DNA of 64,000 bases from Ochrobactrum sp. CM-21-5 (GCF_014253075.1 NZ_JACLZJ010000002.1:62001-126000); one strand, 5' to 3'; counted from the stretch's first letter, positions 9,251-18,242 are shown. The notes: generated by a model not told the origin, from the sequence alone. A program made the numbers and translations.

Positions 9251-10114
9251 TCAGGGACACAAAAAATCCAGGGAGCGGCTTTCCTTTACGTTCAGGGTTT
9301 CGATGATGTTGCAATGGTGAGACCGGGGAACTTCCCAGGCCTGCGTCTCAACACCGAGCCCGCGCCAGATATTGGACAGCAAAGCGTTCTGGCGACGAAA
9401 TTCCGCGAGTTCATCCGCCCCGACGCAGCAGAAAACGCGCATGTTATCACGCGGCTGGAGCAGGGCGGCACTTTCAGCGGCGGCTTCGGCTTCAGCCATG
9501 CGGAAAATATCGTTCATTGCTGTTTTCAGGAGCGGGCGCAGATCGTGCAGTCCGCTGATGGACAGCACTCGTTGAATTCTCGTGGCAGTACTGTCCGAAA
9601 CTGGAGCGTTTTTGCAGGCCATGCGGCTAACCAGATGTCCGCCAGCGGAATGGCCGGCCAACGAAATATCGCCCTCGACTTCGCCCGCAAGGGCGTCAAG
9701 GAACAGGCCTATCTCGCGCGTGATTTCGTTGATGCGGGCTTGCGGACAAAGCGTGTAGCTGGGTATCGCAACACGATACCCGCGTTCAACCGCACCTCTT
9801 GCAAGATGGGACCAGAAGCTTTTGTCAAAGGCTTTCCAGTACCCGCCATGGACATAGACGATTGTGCCTTTTGGCGAACCTTTCGGGAGGAACAGGTCGT
9901 AGCGGTGCCGCTCCCCGCTGCTATAAGTGAGATCCTCAACGATACGCCCATCTTCGTACATCTGCTGGCGGAACGCAGCCGCCTGTTTCACCCATCGGGG
10001 CGGGTAGGTTGAGGAATCGCACACGGCCTTCATATTGTCGTAGGCGGTATCGAAGTCACGAAGCCTTGCGTGTCCTTCTGATCCGTGTTTCTCGGCCTTG
10101 TCCGTCATCGTCAT
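9251..10114 (-). CDS. Alpha/beta hydrolase of the arylformamidase (KynB-like) type
   Basis: 287 residues with HGGYW (89-93), the oxyanion motif characteristic of kynurenine formamidase-type hydrolases, the nucleophile elbow GHSAGG with Ser156, and a C-terminal SHHC segment giving the catalytic His. It should hydrolyse an ester or an N-acyl/N-formyl arylamide in the cytosol. The start overlaps the stop of the CoA-ligase gene by ATGA, so the two are translationally coupled. In that context N-formyl- or N-acylanthranilate, giving anthranilate for the ligase, is an attractive substrate. Thioester or ester proofreading is an alternative. Confidence 0.8.
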   Translation of the reverse strand: MTMTDKAEKHGSEGHARLRDFDTAYDNMKAVCDSSTYPPRWVKQAAAFRQQMYEDGRIVEDLTYSSGERHRYDLFLPKGSPKGTIVYVHGGYWKAFDKSFWSHLARGAVERGYRVAIPSYTLCPQARINEITREIGLFLDALAGEVEGDISLAGHSAGGHLVSRMACKNAPVSDSTATRIQRVLSISGLHDLRPLLKTAMNDIFRMAEAEAAAESAALLQPRDNMRVFCCVGADELAEFRRQNALLSNIWRGLGVETQAWEVPRSHHCNIIETLNVKESRSLDFLCP

Positions 10115-11739
10115 GCCCGTGCATCGGTTTGGGCTTTAGCGCGCAAAGCGGAGCGCTGCAGCTTGCCGGACTCTGTCTTGGGCAGGGCTGCGACCCATTC
10201 GATGGCGCGCGGATATTTGTAAGGTGCGAGCTCATTCTTCACATGGCTTTGCAGGGTTTTCTGCAAATCGGCATCGCCTGAATATCCATCATTCAGCACG
10301 ACATAGGCCTTGACGATAGAGCCACGTTCCTGGTCGGGAGCAGCCACCACGCCGCATTCGGCAACCGCGGGATGGGCGAGCAGGCTTGCTTCCACTTCCG
10401 GTCCGGCGATGTTGTACCCAGCTGAAATAATCATGTCATCGCTGCGGGCCTGATACCAGAAATAGCCGTCTTCATCCATGACATAGGTGTCGCCGGTGAT
10501 GTTCCAGCCGTTCTCGACATATTTGGCTTGCCGGTCATCGGCGAGATATTTGCAGCCAAGCGGTCCGCGAACGGCAAGTCGTCCCGGCGTGCCGGGCGGG
10601 CAGATATTTCCTTCTGCGTCAACGACGCGGGCTTCGTATCCCGGCACCGGCTTGCCCGTTGCACCCGGGCGCACATCCGCTTCTCTGGCCGAAATGAAAA
10701 TATGCAGCATCTCGGTCGCGCCAATGCCATCTATGAGCGTAAGGCCGGTCAGGCGTTTCCAGCTCTCGAAGGTCGGCAAGGGGAGGGACTCGCCCGCCGA
10801 GACGCATTTGCGGAGCGATGAAAGATCGTACTCGACAATATTGGCCAGCATTGTACGATAGGCTGTAGGGGCTGTGAAACAGACCGTAGGCTTAAATTCG
10901 CCAATGGCATGGGCCAGATCATCTGGTGCCGTTTTGGCAGGCAGAACGGTCGAGGCGCCGATGCGGAAAGGAAAGAGAACTAATCCGCCGAGGCCGAAGG
11001 TGAAAGCAAGTGGGGGAGAGCCGATGAAGATATCGTCTTCCCCGACATCCAGTATCTGATGGGCATAGCAGTCGCAGACAATCAGAAGATCACGGTGGAA
11101 ATGGATTGTCGCTTTGGGCAAGCCCGTGGTGCCGGATGTAAAACCGAGCAGGCAAGGATCGTCCGCTCGGGTCGCTATGGCTTCAAAACTGTCTGGGCTA
11201 TCGGCCAGAAGGTCGCCAAGCTCCCCGCCGGCTGTGCCTTCCCAGGTAACGAGGGTTTTCAAAAATCCCGTCTGCCCGGCAGCGATTTCCATCTCGTCAA
11301 TCAGACTCTTGTCGCAAAGAGCGATGCTGATCTCCGCCTTGTCTATGATCTTGACCAGTTCCCTGGCGCGCAGCAACGGCATGGATGCCACGACGATACC
11401 GCCTGCCTTGATGATGGCAAGATAGAGAGCAATCGTGGTCGGGTTGTTGCCTGAGCGCAAAAGAACGCGATTGCCCGTTTGCATGCCAAGTTTGCCGGTC
11501 AGCACATTGGCCATTTTATCGACAAGGCGTGCCAGTTCCCGATAGGTCCAGCTGATGCCGGGTGCGCGGATTGCAATCCGCTCACCGCGCCCTGCCTCTA
11601 CATGCACGTCTACCAGTTCGCTAGTGGCGTTCAGTTGTTCGGGATAGCCAAGATCGTCAAGGCCGATAATGTCTGGCAATGCTTCGGCGGCAGGGAGATT
11701 ATCGAGAACGAATGTATCGACATGAGCTGAGGGAAGCAT
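10111..11739 (-). CDS. Benzoate/2-aminobenzoate-type CoA ligase
   Basis: 542 residues of the AMP-forming acyl-CoA synthetase superfamily: the P-loop-like motif GFTSGTTGLPKATIHFH, the GIGATEMLHIF motif A5, the hinge/adenylate segment NITGDTYVMDEDGYFWYQARSDDMI, and the C-terminal catalytic Lys in LPKTESGKLQR. The sequence layout (TSGTTGLPKATIHFHRD, ATEMLHIF) is that of the benzoate and 2-aminobenzoate-CoA ligases. The frame extends further upstream, but ATG 11739 has AGGAGA seven bases before it. It follows the LivF gene by 41 bases and would activate the imported aromatic acid to its CoA ester with ATP. Confidence 0.88.
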   Translation of the reverse strand: MLPSAHVDTFVLDNLPAAEALPDIIGLDDLGYPEQLNATSELVDVHVEAGRGERIAIRAPGISWTYRELARLVDKMANVLTGKLGMQTGNRVLLRSGNNPTTIALYLAIIKAGGIVVASMPLLRARELVKIIDKAEISIALCDKSLIDEMEIAAGQTGFLKTLVTWEGTAGGELGDLLADSPDSFEAIATRADDPCLLGFTSGTTGLPKATIHFHRDLLIVCDCYAHQILDVGEDDIFIGSPPLAFTFGLGGLVLFPFRIGASTVLPAKTAPDDLAHAIGEFKPTVCFTAPTAYRTMLANIVEYDLSSLRKCVSAGESLPLPTFESWKRLTGLTLIDGIGATEMLHIFISAREADVRPGATGKPVPGYEARVVDAEGNICPPGTPGRLAVRGPLGCKYLADDRQAKYVENGWNITGDTYVMDEDGYFWYQARSDDMIISAGYNIAGPEVEASLLAHPAVAECGVVAAPDQERGSIVKAYVVLNDGYSGDADLQKTLQSHVKNELAPYKYPRAIEWVAALPKTESGKLQRSALRAKAQTDARA

Positions 11740-11780
11740 GTCTTTCTCCTGTGAATGCAAGTTCGCATGCGTGCGTTCGG

Positions 11781-12479
11781 TCAAACGTGCAGATAACTTT
11801 CCTTTATGGCCGGTGTGTTGATCAGGGCGGCGGTGTCGCCGCTCCACACAACCCGGCCCTTCTCGATGACGACATGCCGGTCGGCGAAGCGGGCAAGCGC
11901 ATCGACATTCTTATCGATGACCAGAATGGCTTCGCCCTCGGCCTTGATGTTGCGCAGGCAGGCCCAGATTTCCTCACGCATCAGTGGTGAAAGACCTTCC
12001 GTTGCCTCATCGAGCACCATAAGGCGCGGGTTGGTCATCAATGCACGGCCAACCGCGAGCATCTGTTGCTCACCGCCTGAAAGCTGGTTGCCCATATTAC
12101 GGCGGCGCTCCTTCAGTCGCGGGAACATCCGGTAGATGCTCGCCAGCGTCCATTTTGCCGAACTGGTGTCGGCGCGGCGGGTGGCCATCAGGTTTTCTTC
12201 CACACTCAGCGCCGGGAAGATCTGACGCCCTTCCGGGACGAGACCAAGGCCTTCACGCGCAATGAGATGCGGTGGCTTGCCGGTCATGTCGTGGCCGTTG
12301 ATGAAGATCTTTCCGCCTTTGGGAGGAAGCAGGCCGAAAATCGATTTGACCGTGGTCGTCTTGCCCATGCCGTTGCGACCGAGAATGGTGACAACTTCGC
12401 CCGCATTCACCTCGAATTCGATATCGAATAGGATACGCGACTGGCCGTAAGCATTTTGCAGGCCTTCCACTTTCAGCAT
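11781..12479 (-). CDS. livF: Branched-chain amino acid-type ABC importer, ATP-binding protein LivF
   Basis: 232 residues with Walker A GRNGMGKTT, signature LSGGEQQM, Walker B RLMVLDEATEGLSP and a switch region with LVIDKN in place of the usual His-containing loop. LivF pairs with LivG to power HAAT-family importers. The start overlaps the LivG stop by one base (TGATG). Association with an aromatic CoA ligase suggests that the five-gene transporter takes up an aromatic acid rather than leucine. Confidence 0.92.
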   Translation of the reverse strand: MLKVEGLQNAYGQSRILFDIEFEVNAGEVVTILGRNGMGKTTTVKSIFGLLPPKGGKIFINGHDMTGKPPHLIAREGLGLVPEGRQIFPALSVEENLMATRRADTSSAKWTLASIYRMFPRLKERRRNMGNQLSGGEQQMLAVGRALMTNPRLMVLDEATEGLSPLMREEIWACLRNIKAEGEAILVIDKNVDALARFADRHVVIEKGRVVWSGDTAALINTPAIKESYLHV

Positions 12480-13234
12480 CAGACTGGTTCCTCTTCACCG
12501 AGATAGGCGGCGCGCACTTCCGGATCGTTGCGAACGGTTTCCGGCGACCCGGATGCAATGACGCGCCCATAGACGAGTACGCTTACGCGATCAGCCAGAG
12601 AAAAGACGGCGTTCATGTCATGTTCAATGAGCACCAGTGTATGGGTCTGGCGAAGGGCTCGCATGAGATCGATCAGAATGGTCGATTCTTCATGGCTTGT
12701 TCCGGCAAGGGGTTCGTCCAGCAGAAGAAGCCGCGCTCCGGTGGCCAGCGCGATGGCGATTTCAAGCTGGCGTTTTTCTCCATGGGAAAGTGCGCCAGCG
12801 CGACGATCCGCGCGGTCATCGAGCCGCACGCGGACAAGTGCGGCCAGGGCTTGACGGTTTATATCCTCGTCTCGGACAGCGGGTTGAAAAAAGCGGAAGC
12901 TCGAACCGGATCGCGCCTGAACGGCAAGTGCGACATTTTCCAGAACACTGAAGCCTTCAAGGATGGAGGTGATCTGAAAGGATCTTGCGAGGCCGAGATG
13001 TACGCGTTCCGGCATGCCGAGCCGCGTGATGTCCTTTCCGTCAAAAATAACGGAACCGCTATCGCTTTTCAAATTGCCGGAAAGCTGATGGATGAGTGTT
13101 GTCTTGCCGGCGCCATTCGGGCCGATCAATGCGTGAATTTCGCCCTTTCTGACATCAATATTGATACCATCGGTAACCTTCAGGGCGCCGAAGCTCTTGC
13201 GCAGGTCGTTGACCTGCAAAAGTGTATTACGCAT
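12479..13234 (-). CDS. livG: Branched-chain amino acid-type ABC importer, ATP-binding protein LivG
   Basis: 251 residues with Walker A GPNGAGKTT, signature LSHGEKRQLEIA, Walker B LLLLDEPLAG, switch His in LIEHDM, and the LivG-type C-terminal extension GSPETVRNDPEVRAAYLGEE. The start overlaps the end of LivM by 8 bases. Together with LivF it forms the nucleotide-binding dimer of the importer. Confidence 0.93.
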   Translation of the reverse strand: MRNTLLQVNDLRKSFGALKVTDGINIDVRKGEIHALIGPNGAGKTTLIHQLSGNLKSDSGSVIFDGKDITRLGMPERVHLGLARSFQITSILEGFSVLENVALAVQARSGSSFRFFQPAVRDEDINRQALAALVRVRLDDRADRRAGALSHGEKRQLEIAIALATGARLLLLDEPLAGTSHEESTILIDLMRALRQTHTLVLIEHDMNAVFSLADRVSVLVYGRVIASGSPETVRNDPEVRAAYLGEEEPV

Positions 13235-14225
13235 CCGAACCTCCCCGCAGGCGCCTGGCTAGTCCGCCGATACCGTCACGGCTGAAGATCACCACCAGAA
13301 CGAGAACCAGACCGAGGCCGAGTTTCCAGTGTTCGGAGAAATGTGCGAGCAGCTCTTCGAGGAAAATGAAGACTGCCGCCCCGACGACTGGACCGATGAG
13401 TGTGCCCATGCCGCCAAGCACGACCATGACGATGAGTTCGCCGGAACGCTGCCAGCTCATATAGGCCGGCGAGACGAACTGAACCTGATTGGCCAGAAGA
13501 ACCCCGGCTATTGCCGCAGCGATACCCGCGATCACATAGGCGGTGAGCTGAAAGGAAAAGGGTGCGAAGCCGATGGCGCGCATGCGCACCGGATTGTCGC
13601 GCGTTCCCCGCAGAACACGGCCGAACCGCGAGGCCACGAGCATGCGCAGGAACAGGAAGACCGCGACCAGCATCGTAAGCACGAAATAGAAGAGCGCGAG
13701 ATTGTCCTCCAACAATTCCGCACCAAAAAGTGTGGAACGGGAAGACAGGGTCATGCCATCATCGCCGCCGAAGGCTGACAGAGAGACCATGAAGAAGAAT
13801 GCCATTTGACCGAAAGCAAGCGTAATCATGATGAAATAGACGCCGCTGGTGCGCAGGGACAGGTAACCGGAGATTGCAGCGAATACAGCCGCCGCAGCTA
13901 TGGCCGCGATGATCTGAAGAAGAAGATCATCGATTCCGTAGCTCGACAGAATGCCGACGGCATAAGCGCCGATCCCGATGTAAGCGGCATGTCCGAACGA
14001 AACGAGCGCGCCGTAACCCATAATGAGATTGAGCGACAGGGCTGCCAGCGCGAAGATCATTATGCGTGTAACGATGACCAGAATGAAGCTGTCGTCGAGA
14101 AGAGAGGCAAACAGCGGAACAAATGCGAAGAAGGCAAATACGACCCAGGGTACAATGTTCGTCAGAAATGCGGACCTGGAAGCCTCTTTTTCAACTGCGG
14201 AGCCGGTACTGGTAATCTCGCTCAT
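13227..14225 (-). CDS. livM: Branched-chain amino acid-type ABC importer, permease LivM
   Basis: 332 residues from MSEITSTG, with about nine to ten hydrophobic segments and the LivM signature segments SLNLIMGYGALVSFGHAA and RTSGVYFIMITLAFGQM, plus the cytoplasmic loop RDNPVRMRAIGF that contacts the ATPase. A longer frame exists upstream but lies inside livH; ATG 14225 overlaps the livH stop as ATGA. Confidence 0.92.
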   Translation of the reverse strand: MSEITSTGSAVEKEASRSAFLTNIVPWVVFAFFAFVPLFASLLDDSFILVIVTRIMIFALAALSLNLIMGYGALVSFGHAAYIGIGAYAVGILSSYGIDDLLLQIIAAIAAAAVFAAISGYLSLRTSGVYFIMITLAFGQMAFFFMVSLSAFGGDDGMTLSSRSTLFGAELLEDNLALFYFVLTMLVAVFLFLRMLVASRFGRVLRGTRDNPVRMRAIGFAPFSFQLTAYVIAGIAAAIAGVLLANQVQFVSPAYMSWQRSGELIVMVVLGGMGTLIGPVVGAAVFIFLEELLAHFSEHWKLGLGLVLVLVVIFSRDGIGGLARRLRGGSDA

Positions 14226-15148
14226 CGGGTGCCTCCGCGAACGGGGAAGAGGCCGGTCGGGCGGATATAAAGGACAGCCGCCATGAGAATGTAGATCAGC
14301 ATGGGCGCAAGTGTGCGGCCCATCTGCGAGGCCGCTGCCGGATCCAGCAGGTTTCGCAGCAGCATAGGTCCGAATGTCCGTCCCAGCGTATCGACAAGAC
14401 CGACGATGATGGCTGCTATGAAAGCGCCGCGTACCGAACCGACGCCACCGATGACGATGACCACAAAAGTGAGAATTAGGATGGAATCGCCCATGCCCGG
14501 ATCGACGGACAGAATCGGGGCGATCATCCCGCCTGCGAAACCCGCAAGCATCGCACCAAGACCGAACACGACCATGAACAGCCTGCGGACATTGACCCCG
14601 AGTGCCGAAACCATGTCGCCATGGGTTGCGCCGGCACGAAGCAGCATGCCGACGCGGGTATGGTTCACCAGAAGATAGAGGCCTGCGGCGGTCAGAAGGC
14701 CCGCTGCAATGATGACGATGCGAAAGATCGGATAGCGCAGATTGCCCATAAGCTCTATCGATCCCGACAAGATTTCCGGCATTGGCACGCTCAGCGGCGC
14801 CGAACCCCATATGATTTTCACTGTTTCATTGAGGATCAGAATCAATCCGAATGTAGCCAGAACCTGATCGAGATGACTTCGGTCATATAGTCGTCGAAAG
14901 ACGAGAGCTTCCAGTACGATGCCGATCACCAGGGTGACTGGCAGGGCGATGGCTATTCCAGAGAAAAAGCTTCCCGTCATGGCTGTGAATGTGGCCGTCA
15001 GATAGGCTCCCACCATGTACAGCACGCCATGGGCGAGATTGATGAGATCCATAACGCCGAAAATCAGCGTCAGCCCAGCGGCGACCAGGAAAAGCAAAAT
15101 ACCAAACTGTATCCCGTTCAGGGACTGCAGCAGAAACAGGTTGAGCAT
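14222..15148 (-). CDS. livH: Branched-chain amino acid-type ABC importer, permease LivH
   Basis: 308 residues from MLNLFLLQSLNG, strongly hydrophobic, with the LivH motif GLTLIFGVMDLINLAHG and the ATPase-contact segment RAGATHGDMVSALGVNV. A TTG at 15163 would add five residues; neither start has a strong ribosome site, so the ATG is preferred. It pairs with LivM to form the membrane channel. Confidence 0.9.
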   Translation of the reverse strand: MLNLFLLQSLNGIQFGILLFLVAAGLTLIFGVMDLINLAHGVLYMVGAYLTATFTAMTGSFFSGIAIALPVTLVIGIVLEALVFRRLYDRSHLDQVLATFGLILILNETVKIIWGSAPLSVPMPEILSGSIELMGNLRYPIFRIVIIAAGLLTAAGLYLLVNHTRVGMLLRAGATHGDMVSALGVNVRRLFMVVFGLGAMLAGFAGGMIAPILSVDPGMGDSILILTFVVIVIGGVGSVRGAFIAAIIVGLVDTLGRTFGPMLLRNLLDPAAASQMGRTLAPMLIYILMAAVLYIRPTGLFPVRGGTR

Positions 15149-15181
15149 GGGGATATCCGGCAATCGTTATCTAGAAATCCT

Positions 15182-15216
15182 GCTCACGCCAGGCGGATTT
15201 TGCTTGCAGCGTGAGC
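15182..15216 (-). other. Inverted repeat between livK and livH
   Basis: GCTCACGC (15182-15189) pairs with GCGTGAGC (15209-15216), an 8-base stem with a 19-base loop in the 128-base gap after the binding-protein gene. There is no T-run, so it is more likely a message-processing or partial-attenuation hairpin that keeps binding-protein expression above permease expression. Confidence 0.4.
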
Positions 15217-15276
15217 ATAAGTCTTGATTCTTGAAAAGGTGAGGGCTGGTTTAGGGCCTCCAGCCTTCCGCCAGAC

Positions 15277-16446
15277 TCACATCTTGCACTCTGCCGCGTA
15301 GTTGTCCTTGTAGTCGTTGAAGATGGTTTCAACGTAGGACGTGGCGAATTGACCGTCGTCACGCTTGATGATCTTCGTCAGATAAAAGTCCTGAACGGGA
15401 AAGTGGTTGTCACCGAAGCTGAACTGGCCGCGAGGCGAAGTAAATTTCGCGCCCTTCATGGCTGCGCGTAGCGCATCCTTGTCCTGCAGATTGCCATTCA
15501 CGGCTTTTACCGCGGCGTTGATCAGCATTGCAGCGTCATATGCCTGCATCGCATAGGTTGCCGGGACGCGCTTGAATTTTGCTTCATAAGCCGCCGTGAA
15601 CTCCTTTGCTTCCGGATTGTCGAGATCCGGTGCCCAGTTCGACCCGGCCATGAAGCCGGTGGCGGCATCCTGCTGTGCGGGCAGAGTGGTTTCATCGACC
15701 GTGAAAGCGGACAGGAATGGAATGCCCTCAAGCCCCGCCTGGCGATATTGCTTGACGAAATTCACACCCATACCGCCCGGCAGAAAGGCATAAACGGCTT
15801 CCGGCTGTTCGCTGGCGATCTGTGCAAGTTCCGCCGAATAATCGAGCTGGCCGAGAGGCACGTAAATTTCCTGCGCGACTTCATTTTTATAAGAGTGCTT
15901 GAAGCCCGCGAGAGCATCCTTGCCGGCCTGATAGTTCGGTGCGATCAGGACGACACGCTGATAGTTCTGGTTGGATGCATATTTGCCGGAGACTTCATGC
16001 ATCTGGTCATTCTGATAGGACGTCACGAACAGATTCGGATTGCAATCCTTGCCCGCCAGGTTTGATGTGCCGGCATTCGTGCTGATCAAAAATGTACCGG
16101 AATCGGTCGCTGGTTTTGCAATGGCATTCAGAACATTGGAGAAGATCGGTCCCACGACGAAGTCTACCTTGTCGCGCTGGATCATCTGCTGAACCTTGTT
16201 GACGCCGATGTCCGGTTTTTGTTCGTCATCCTGAATGATGATTTCGGCGTCAAGCCCGCCAAATTTGTTACCGAGCTTTTCCGCTGCCAGCAGAAAGCCG
16301 TCACGTGCCTGTTCGCCCAGCAGCGCGGAAGGTCCGCTCAGCGTATAGATGAGGCCGATCTTGACCTTTCCGTCTTCAGCGTGTGCGGCTCCAATCGATA
16401 CGCCAGCTGCCAACAGCGCCAGCGCTGCCTTCGTCATCATTTTCAT
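15277..16446 (-). CDS. livK: Branched-chain amino acid-type ABC importer, periplasmic binding protein LivK
   Basis: 389 residues. A Sec signal peptide (MKMMTKAALALLAAGV...) ends with AHA before EDGKVKIG. The mature part is a type I periplasmic binding fold with GLIYTLSGPSALLGEQARDG and QDDEQKP, close in pattern to binding proteins that take up aromatic or amino acids. The start has GAGGTGG at a good distance. First gene of the transporter set; the ligand cannot be read from sequence, but the neighbours point to an aromatic acid. Confidence 0.9.
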   Translation of the reverse strand: MKMMTKAALALLAAGVSIGAAHAEDGKVKIGLIYTLSGPSALLGEQARDGFLLAAEKLGNKFGGLDAEIIIQDDEQKPDIGVNKVQQMIQRDKVDFVVGPIFSNVLNAIAKPATDSGTFLISTNAGTSNLAGKDCNPNLFVTSYQNDQMHEVSGKYASNQNYQRVVLIAPNYQAGKDALAGFKHSYKNEVAQEIYVPLGQLDYSAELAQIASEQPEAVYAFLPGGMGVNFVKQYRQAGLEGIPFLSAFTVDETTLPAQQDAATGFMAGSNWAPDLDNPEAKEFTAAYEAKFKRVPATYAMQAYDAAMLINAAVKAVNGNLQDKDALRAAMKGAKFTSPRGQFSFGDNHFPVQDFYLTKIIKRDDGQFATSYVETIFNDYKDNYAAECKM

Positions 16447-16529
16447 TGTTCCACCTCAGTTAAAGCTTTTTTTGCTTTATGTTTCTGTCGTCTGACAGGC
16501 GCGCTCCCATGCGCTATCGAACTGGTACA

Positions 16530-16979
16530 TCATTCTGCCGGGGCTGGCAAAAATTCAACATCAAATGCGGGTGCAAGTTTGACGATTTCTTCTGGATTGC
16601 CGACATTGTCGATACGCATGAAGAGGTCCCACAGTTTTGCGGTCGGAGAAACCCAGAAAATGCATTTCACCGTCTGTTGCGTCTTGTTGAAAATGCCGTG
16701 CGAAATATTGCGCGGCAGGCAGACGAGATCGCCAGCTTCCGCGACTGCCTCCTTGCCGTTGAGGAGCAGATCGAAGCGCCCTTCAAGCACATAAATGAAT
16801 TCTTCCTGCGCGGTGTGGATATGCGGTGGGACGAACGTTCCCGGAGGGAAAGTCGCGTGCCAGGACATGGAGCTCTCGCAAAGATGTTTCGGTACATAGG
16901 TCTGACCAAGAATGTGCCAGACGACGTTTTCCACGGAAGTGCCGGATTTGGTGACGCCGGAAGGAAGGGGGATTGTCAT
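16530..16979 (-). CDS. Single-domain cupin with a complete metal site
   Basis: 149 residues forming one cupin barrel. Motif 1 reads G47-x5-His53-x-His55-x4-Glu60-x6-G67 and motif 2 reads G83-x5-P89-x4-His94-x3-N98, so the three-His-one-Glu metal site is intact. Cupins of this size can be dioxygenases, isomerases or sugar-binding proteins. It sits 24 bases downstream of the FAD monooxygenase and just before the aromatic-acid importer, which favours an enzymatic step, possibly oxygenolytic ring cleavage of a hydroxylated heteroaromatic. No flavonol-type dioxygenase signature is clear enough to name it. Confidence 0.82.
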   Translation of the reverse strand: MTIPLPSGVTKSGTSVENVVWHILGQTYVPKHLCESSMSWHATFPPGTFVPPHIHTAQEEFIYVLEGRFDLLLNGKEAVAEAGDLVCLPRNISHGIFNKTQQTVKCIFWVSPTAKLWDLFMRIDNVGNPEEIVKLAPAFDVEFLPAPAE

Positions 16980-17003
16980 TATCTCATTCCTTTGATCGAG
17001 GCA

Positions 17004-18242
17004 TCAGAGTGCCTGATTGACCTGTTGCGTTGAAAAGCCCGCCTTTGAGGCGTAGCCGCGCACGATCGCCTCCCGTTCTGTGAAGCTGATGACGCTGTCG
17101 AGATCGCTGCAGCCGGACGGTGAGCGTCGTTCGACTTCATCGATCACCCCTTCGGGACCGCCAGTACGGTTGAGGCGCACAACCTCCGCTGTGACGGGCA
17201 GGCGCATGGATTGATAGGCGGTAATGGCGGCGCGCCCGTGTTCCGCATTCACGAGGCAGTCGGCAAGCGTGCGCGCGTCGATAATGGCCTGGCTCGCGCC
17301 ATTCGAACCCACCGGATACATCGGATGTGCGGCATCGCCGATAAGGGTTACGCGCCCATCAGTCCACCACGGCGCCGGATCGCGATCACACATGGGATAT
17401 TCGAAGAATGTGTCCGTCGCGCGCACCAAAGCTGGAAGATCGATTACATCGACGCCGAATTTTTCCACATGCGGCATCAGTTCCTCATGCGTGCCCTTCC
17501 GACTCCAGTCCTCACGTTTTGGCGCGGGTGCACCGTCCGCTGCAGCGCGGTGAGTCAACACCCAGTTATTCAGCACCTTGCCGTGCTTGCTGCCCACAGC
17601 AATCGGATACAGAACAAGCTTATAGGTAAAGCCGCCCGCGACGATCATTGTACGCCCGTCGAGAAACGGCTCGCTTTCAACCGCGCCACGCCACATCATG
17701 ACGCCGTTCCATTTTAGGCCCGCTTCGTGGGGGAACATCTGACGGCGAATAACAGAATGGATGCCATCCGCACCGATGATGATGTCGCCTCTAGCGGAGG
17801 TTATCGCCGATTCCCTATCAAAATACGCGGTTGCGCCGCCTTCATCCTGCGAAAAGCCGGAACAGCGCTGGTCGGTGACGATGGCGTCATCCCCCAGTCG
17901 CTCGATTACTGCTTCATGGAGCAGCTTTTGCAGATGGCCGCGATGAATGGAAAATTGCGGGACGTCATAGCCTGCCTCGATGCCGCGTGGCTCACGCCAG
18001 ATTTCCTGTCCTTGCCGGGTGGCATAGATAAGCTCCCGCGTGCGGATGCCGATCTTATCCAGCGCCGAAAGCAGGCCGATCTGCGCCAATTCCCTGATCG
18101 CGTGCGGCAACACGTTGATGCCCACGCCGAGTTCCCTGATTTCGGGGGCAGCTTCGAAAATCCGGCAGTCTATTCCGCGCGCATGCAACATGAGTGCCGT
18201 AGTGAGGCCGCCAATACCTCCTCCAACGATGATCGCCTTCAT
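17004..18242 (-). CDS. FAD-dependent aromatic monooxygenase (UbiH/salicylate hydroxylase/PhzS-like)
   Basis: 412 residues with the FAD-binding GGGIGG at the N-terminus, the DG motif IIGADGIHSVIR, and the second FAD motif LIGDAAHPMYPVGSNGASQAI, the standard layout of group A flavin hydroxylases that use NAD(P)H and O2 to hydroxylate aromatic rings. ATG 18242 follows GGGGACGGAGA; a longer frame upstream lacks such a site. It opens the catabolic cluster and is divergent from an AraC regulator, with a tandem direct repeat between them. Substrate unknown; a hydroxylation upstream of anthranilate release is the working idea. Confidence 0.88.
   Translation of the reverse strand: MKAIIVGGGIGGLTTALMLHARGIDCRIFEAAPEIRELGVGINVLPHAIRELAQIGLLSALDKIGIRTRELIYATRQGQEIWREPRGIEAGYDVPQFSIHRGHLQKLLHEAVIERLGDDAIVTDQRCSGFSQDEGGATAYFDRESAITSARGDIIIGADGIHSVIRRQMFPHEAGLKWNGVMMWRGAVESEPFLDGRTMIVAGGFTYKLVLYPIAVGSKHGKVLNNWVLTHRAAADGAPAPKREDWSRKGTHEELMPHVEKFGVDVIDLPALVRATDTFFEYPMCDRDPAPWWTDGRVTLIGDAAHPMYPVGSNGASQAIIDARTLADCLVNAEHGRAAITAYQSMRLPVTAEVVRLNRTGGPEGVIDEVERRSPSGCSDLDSVISFTEREAIVRGYASKAGFSTQQVNQAL

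Noticed and set aside
8967-9314. 115-codon minus-strand open frame over the gap before the flavoenzyme gene
   Set aside because: No domain, no ribosome site, begins inside the hydrolase gene and overlaps the putative promoter palindrome.
13227-14810. LivM frame extended to 527 codons
   Set aside because: The extension lies wholly inside livH in another frame; the ATGA overlap at 14225 gives a normal LivM length.
16462-16469. AAAGCTTT palindrome before livK as a third MarR site
   Set aside because: It shares only the AAGCTT core with the two strong sites and lies next to the ribosome site, so it is too weak to list as an operator.
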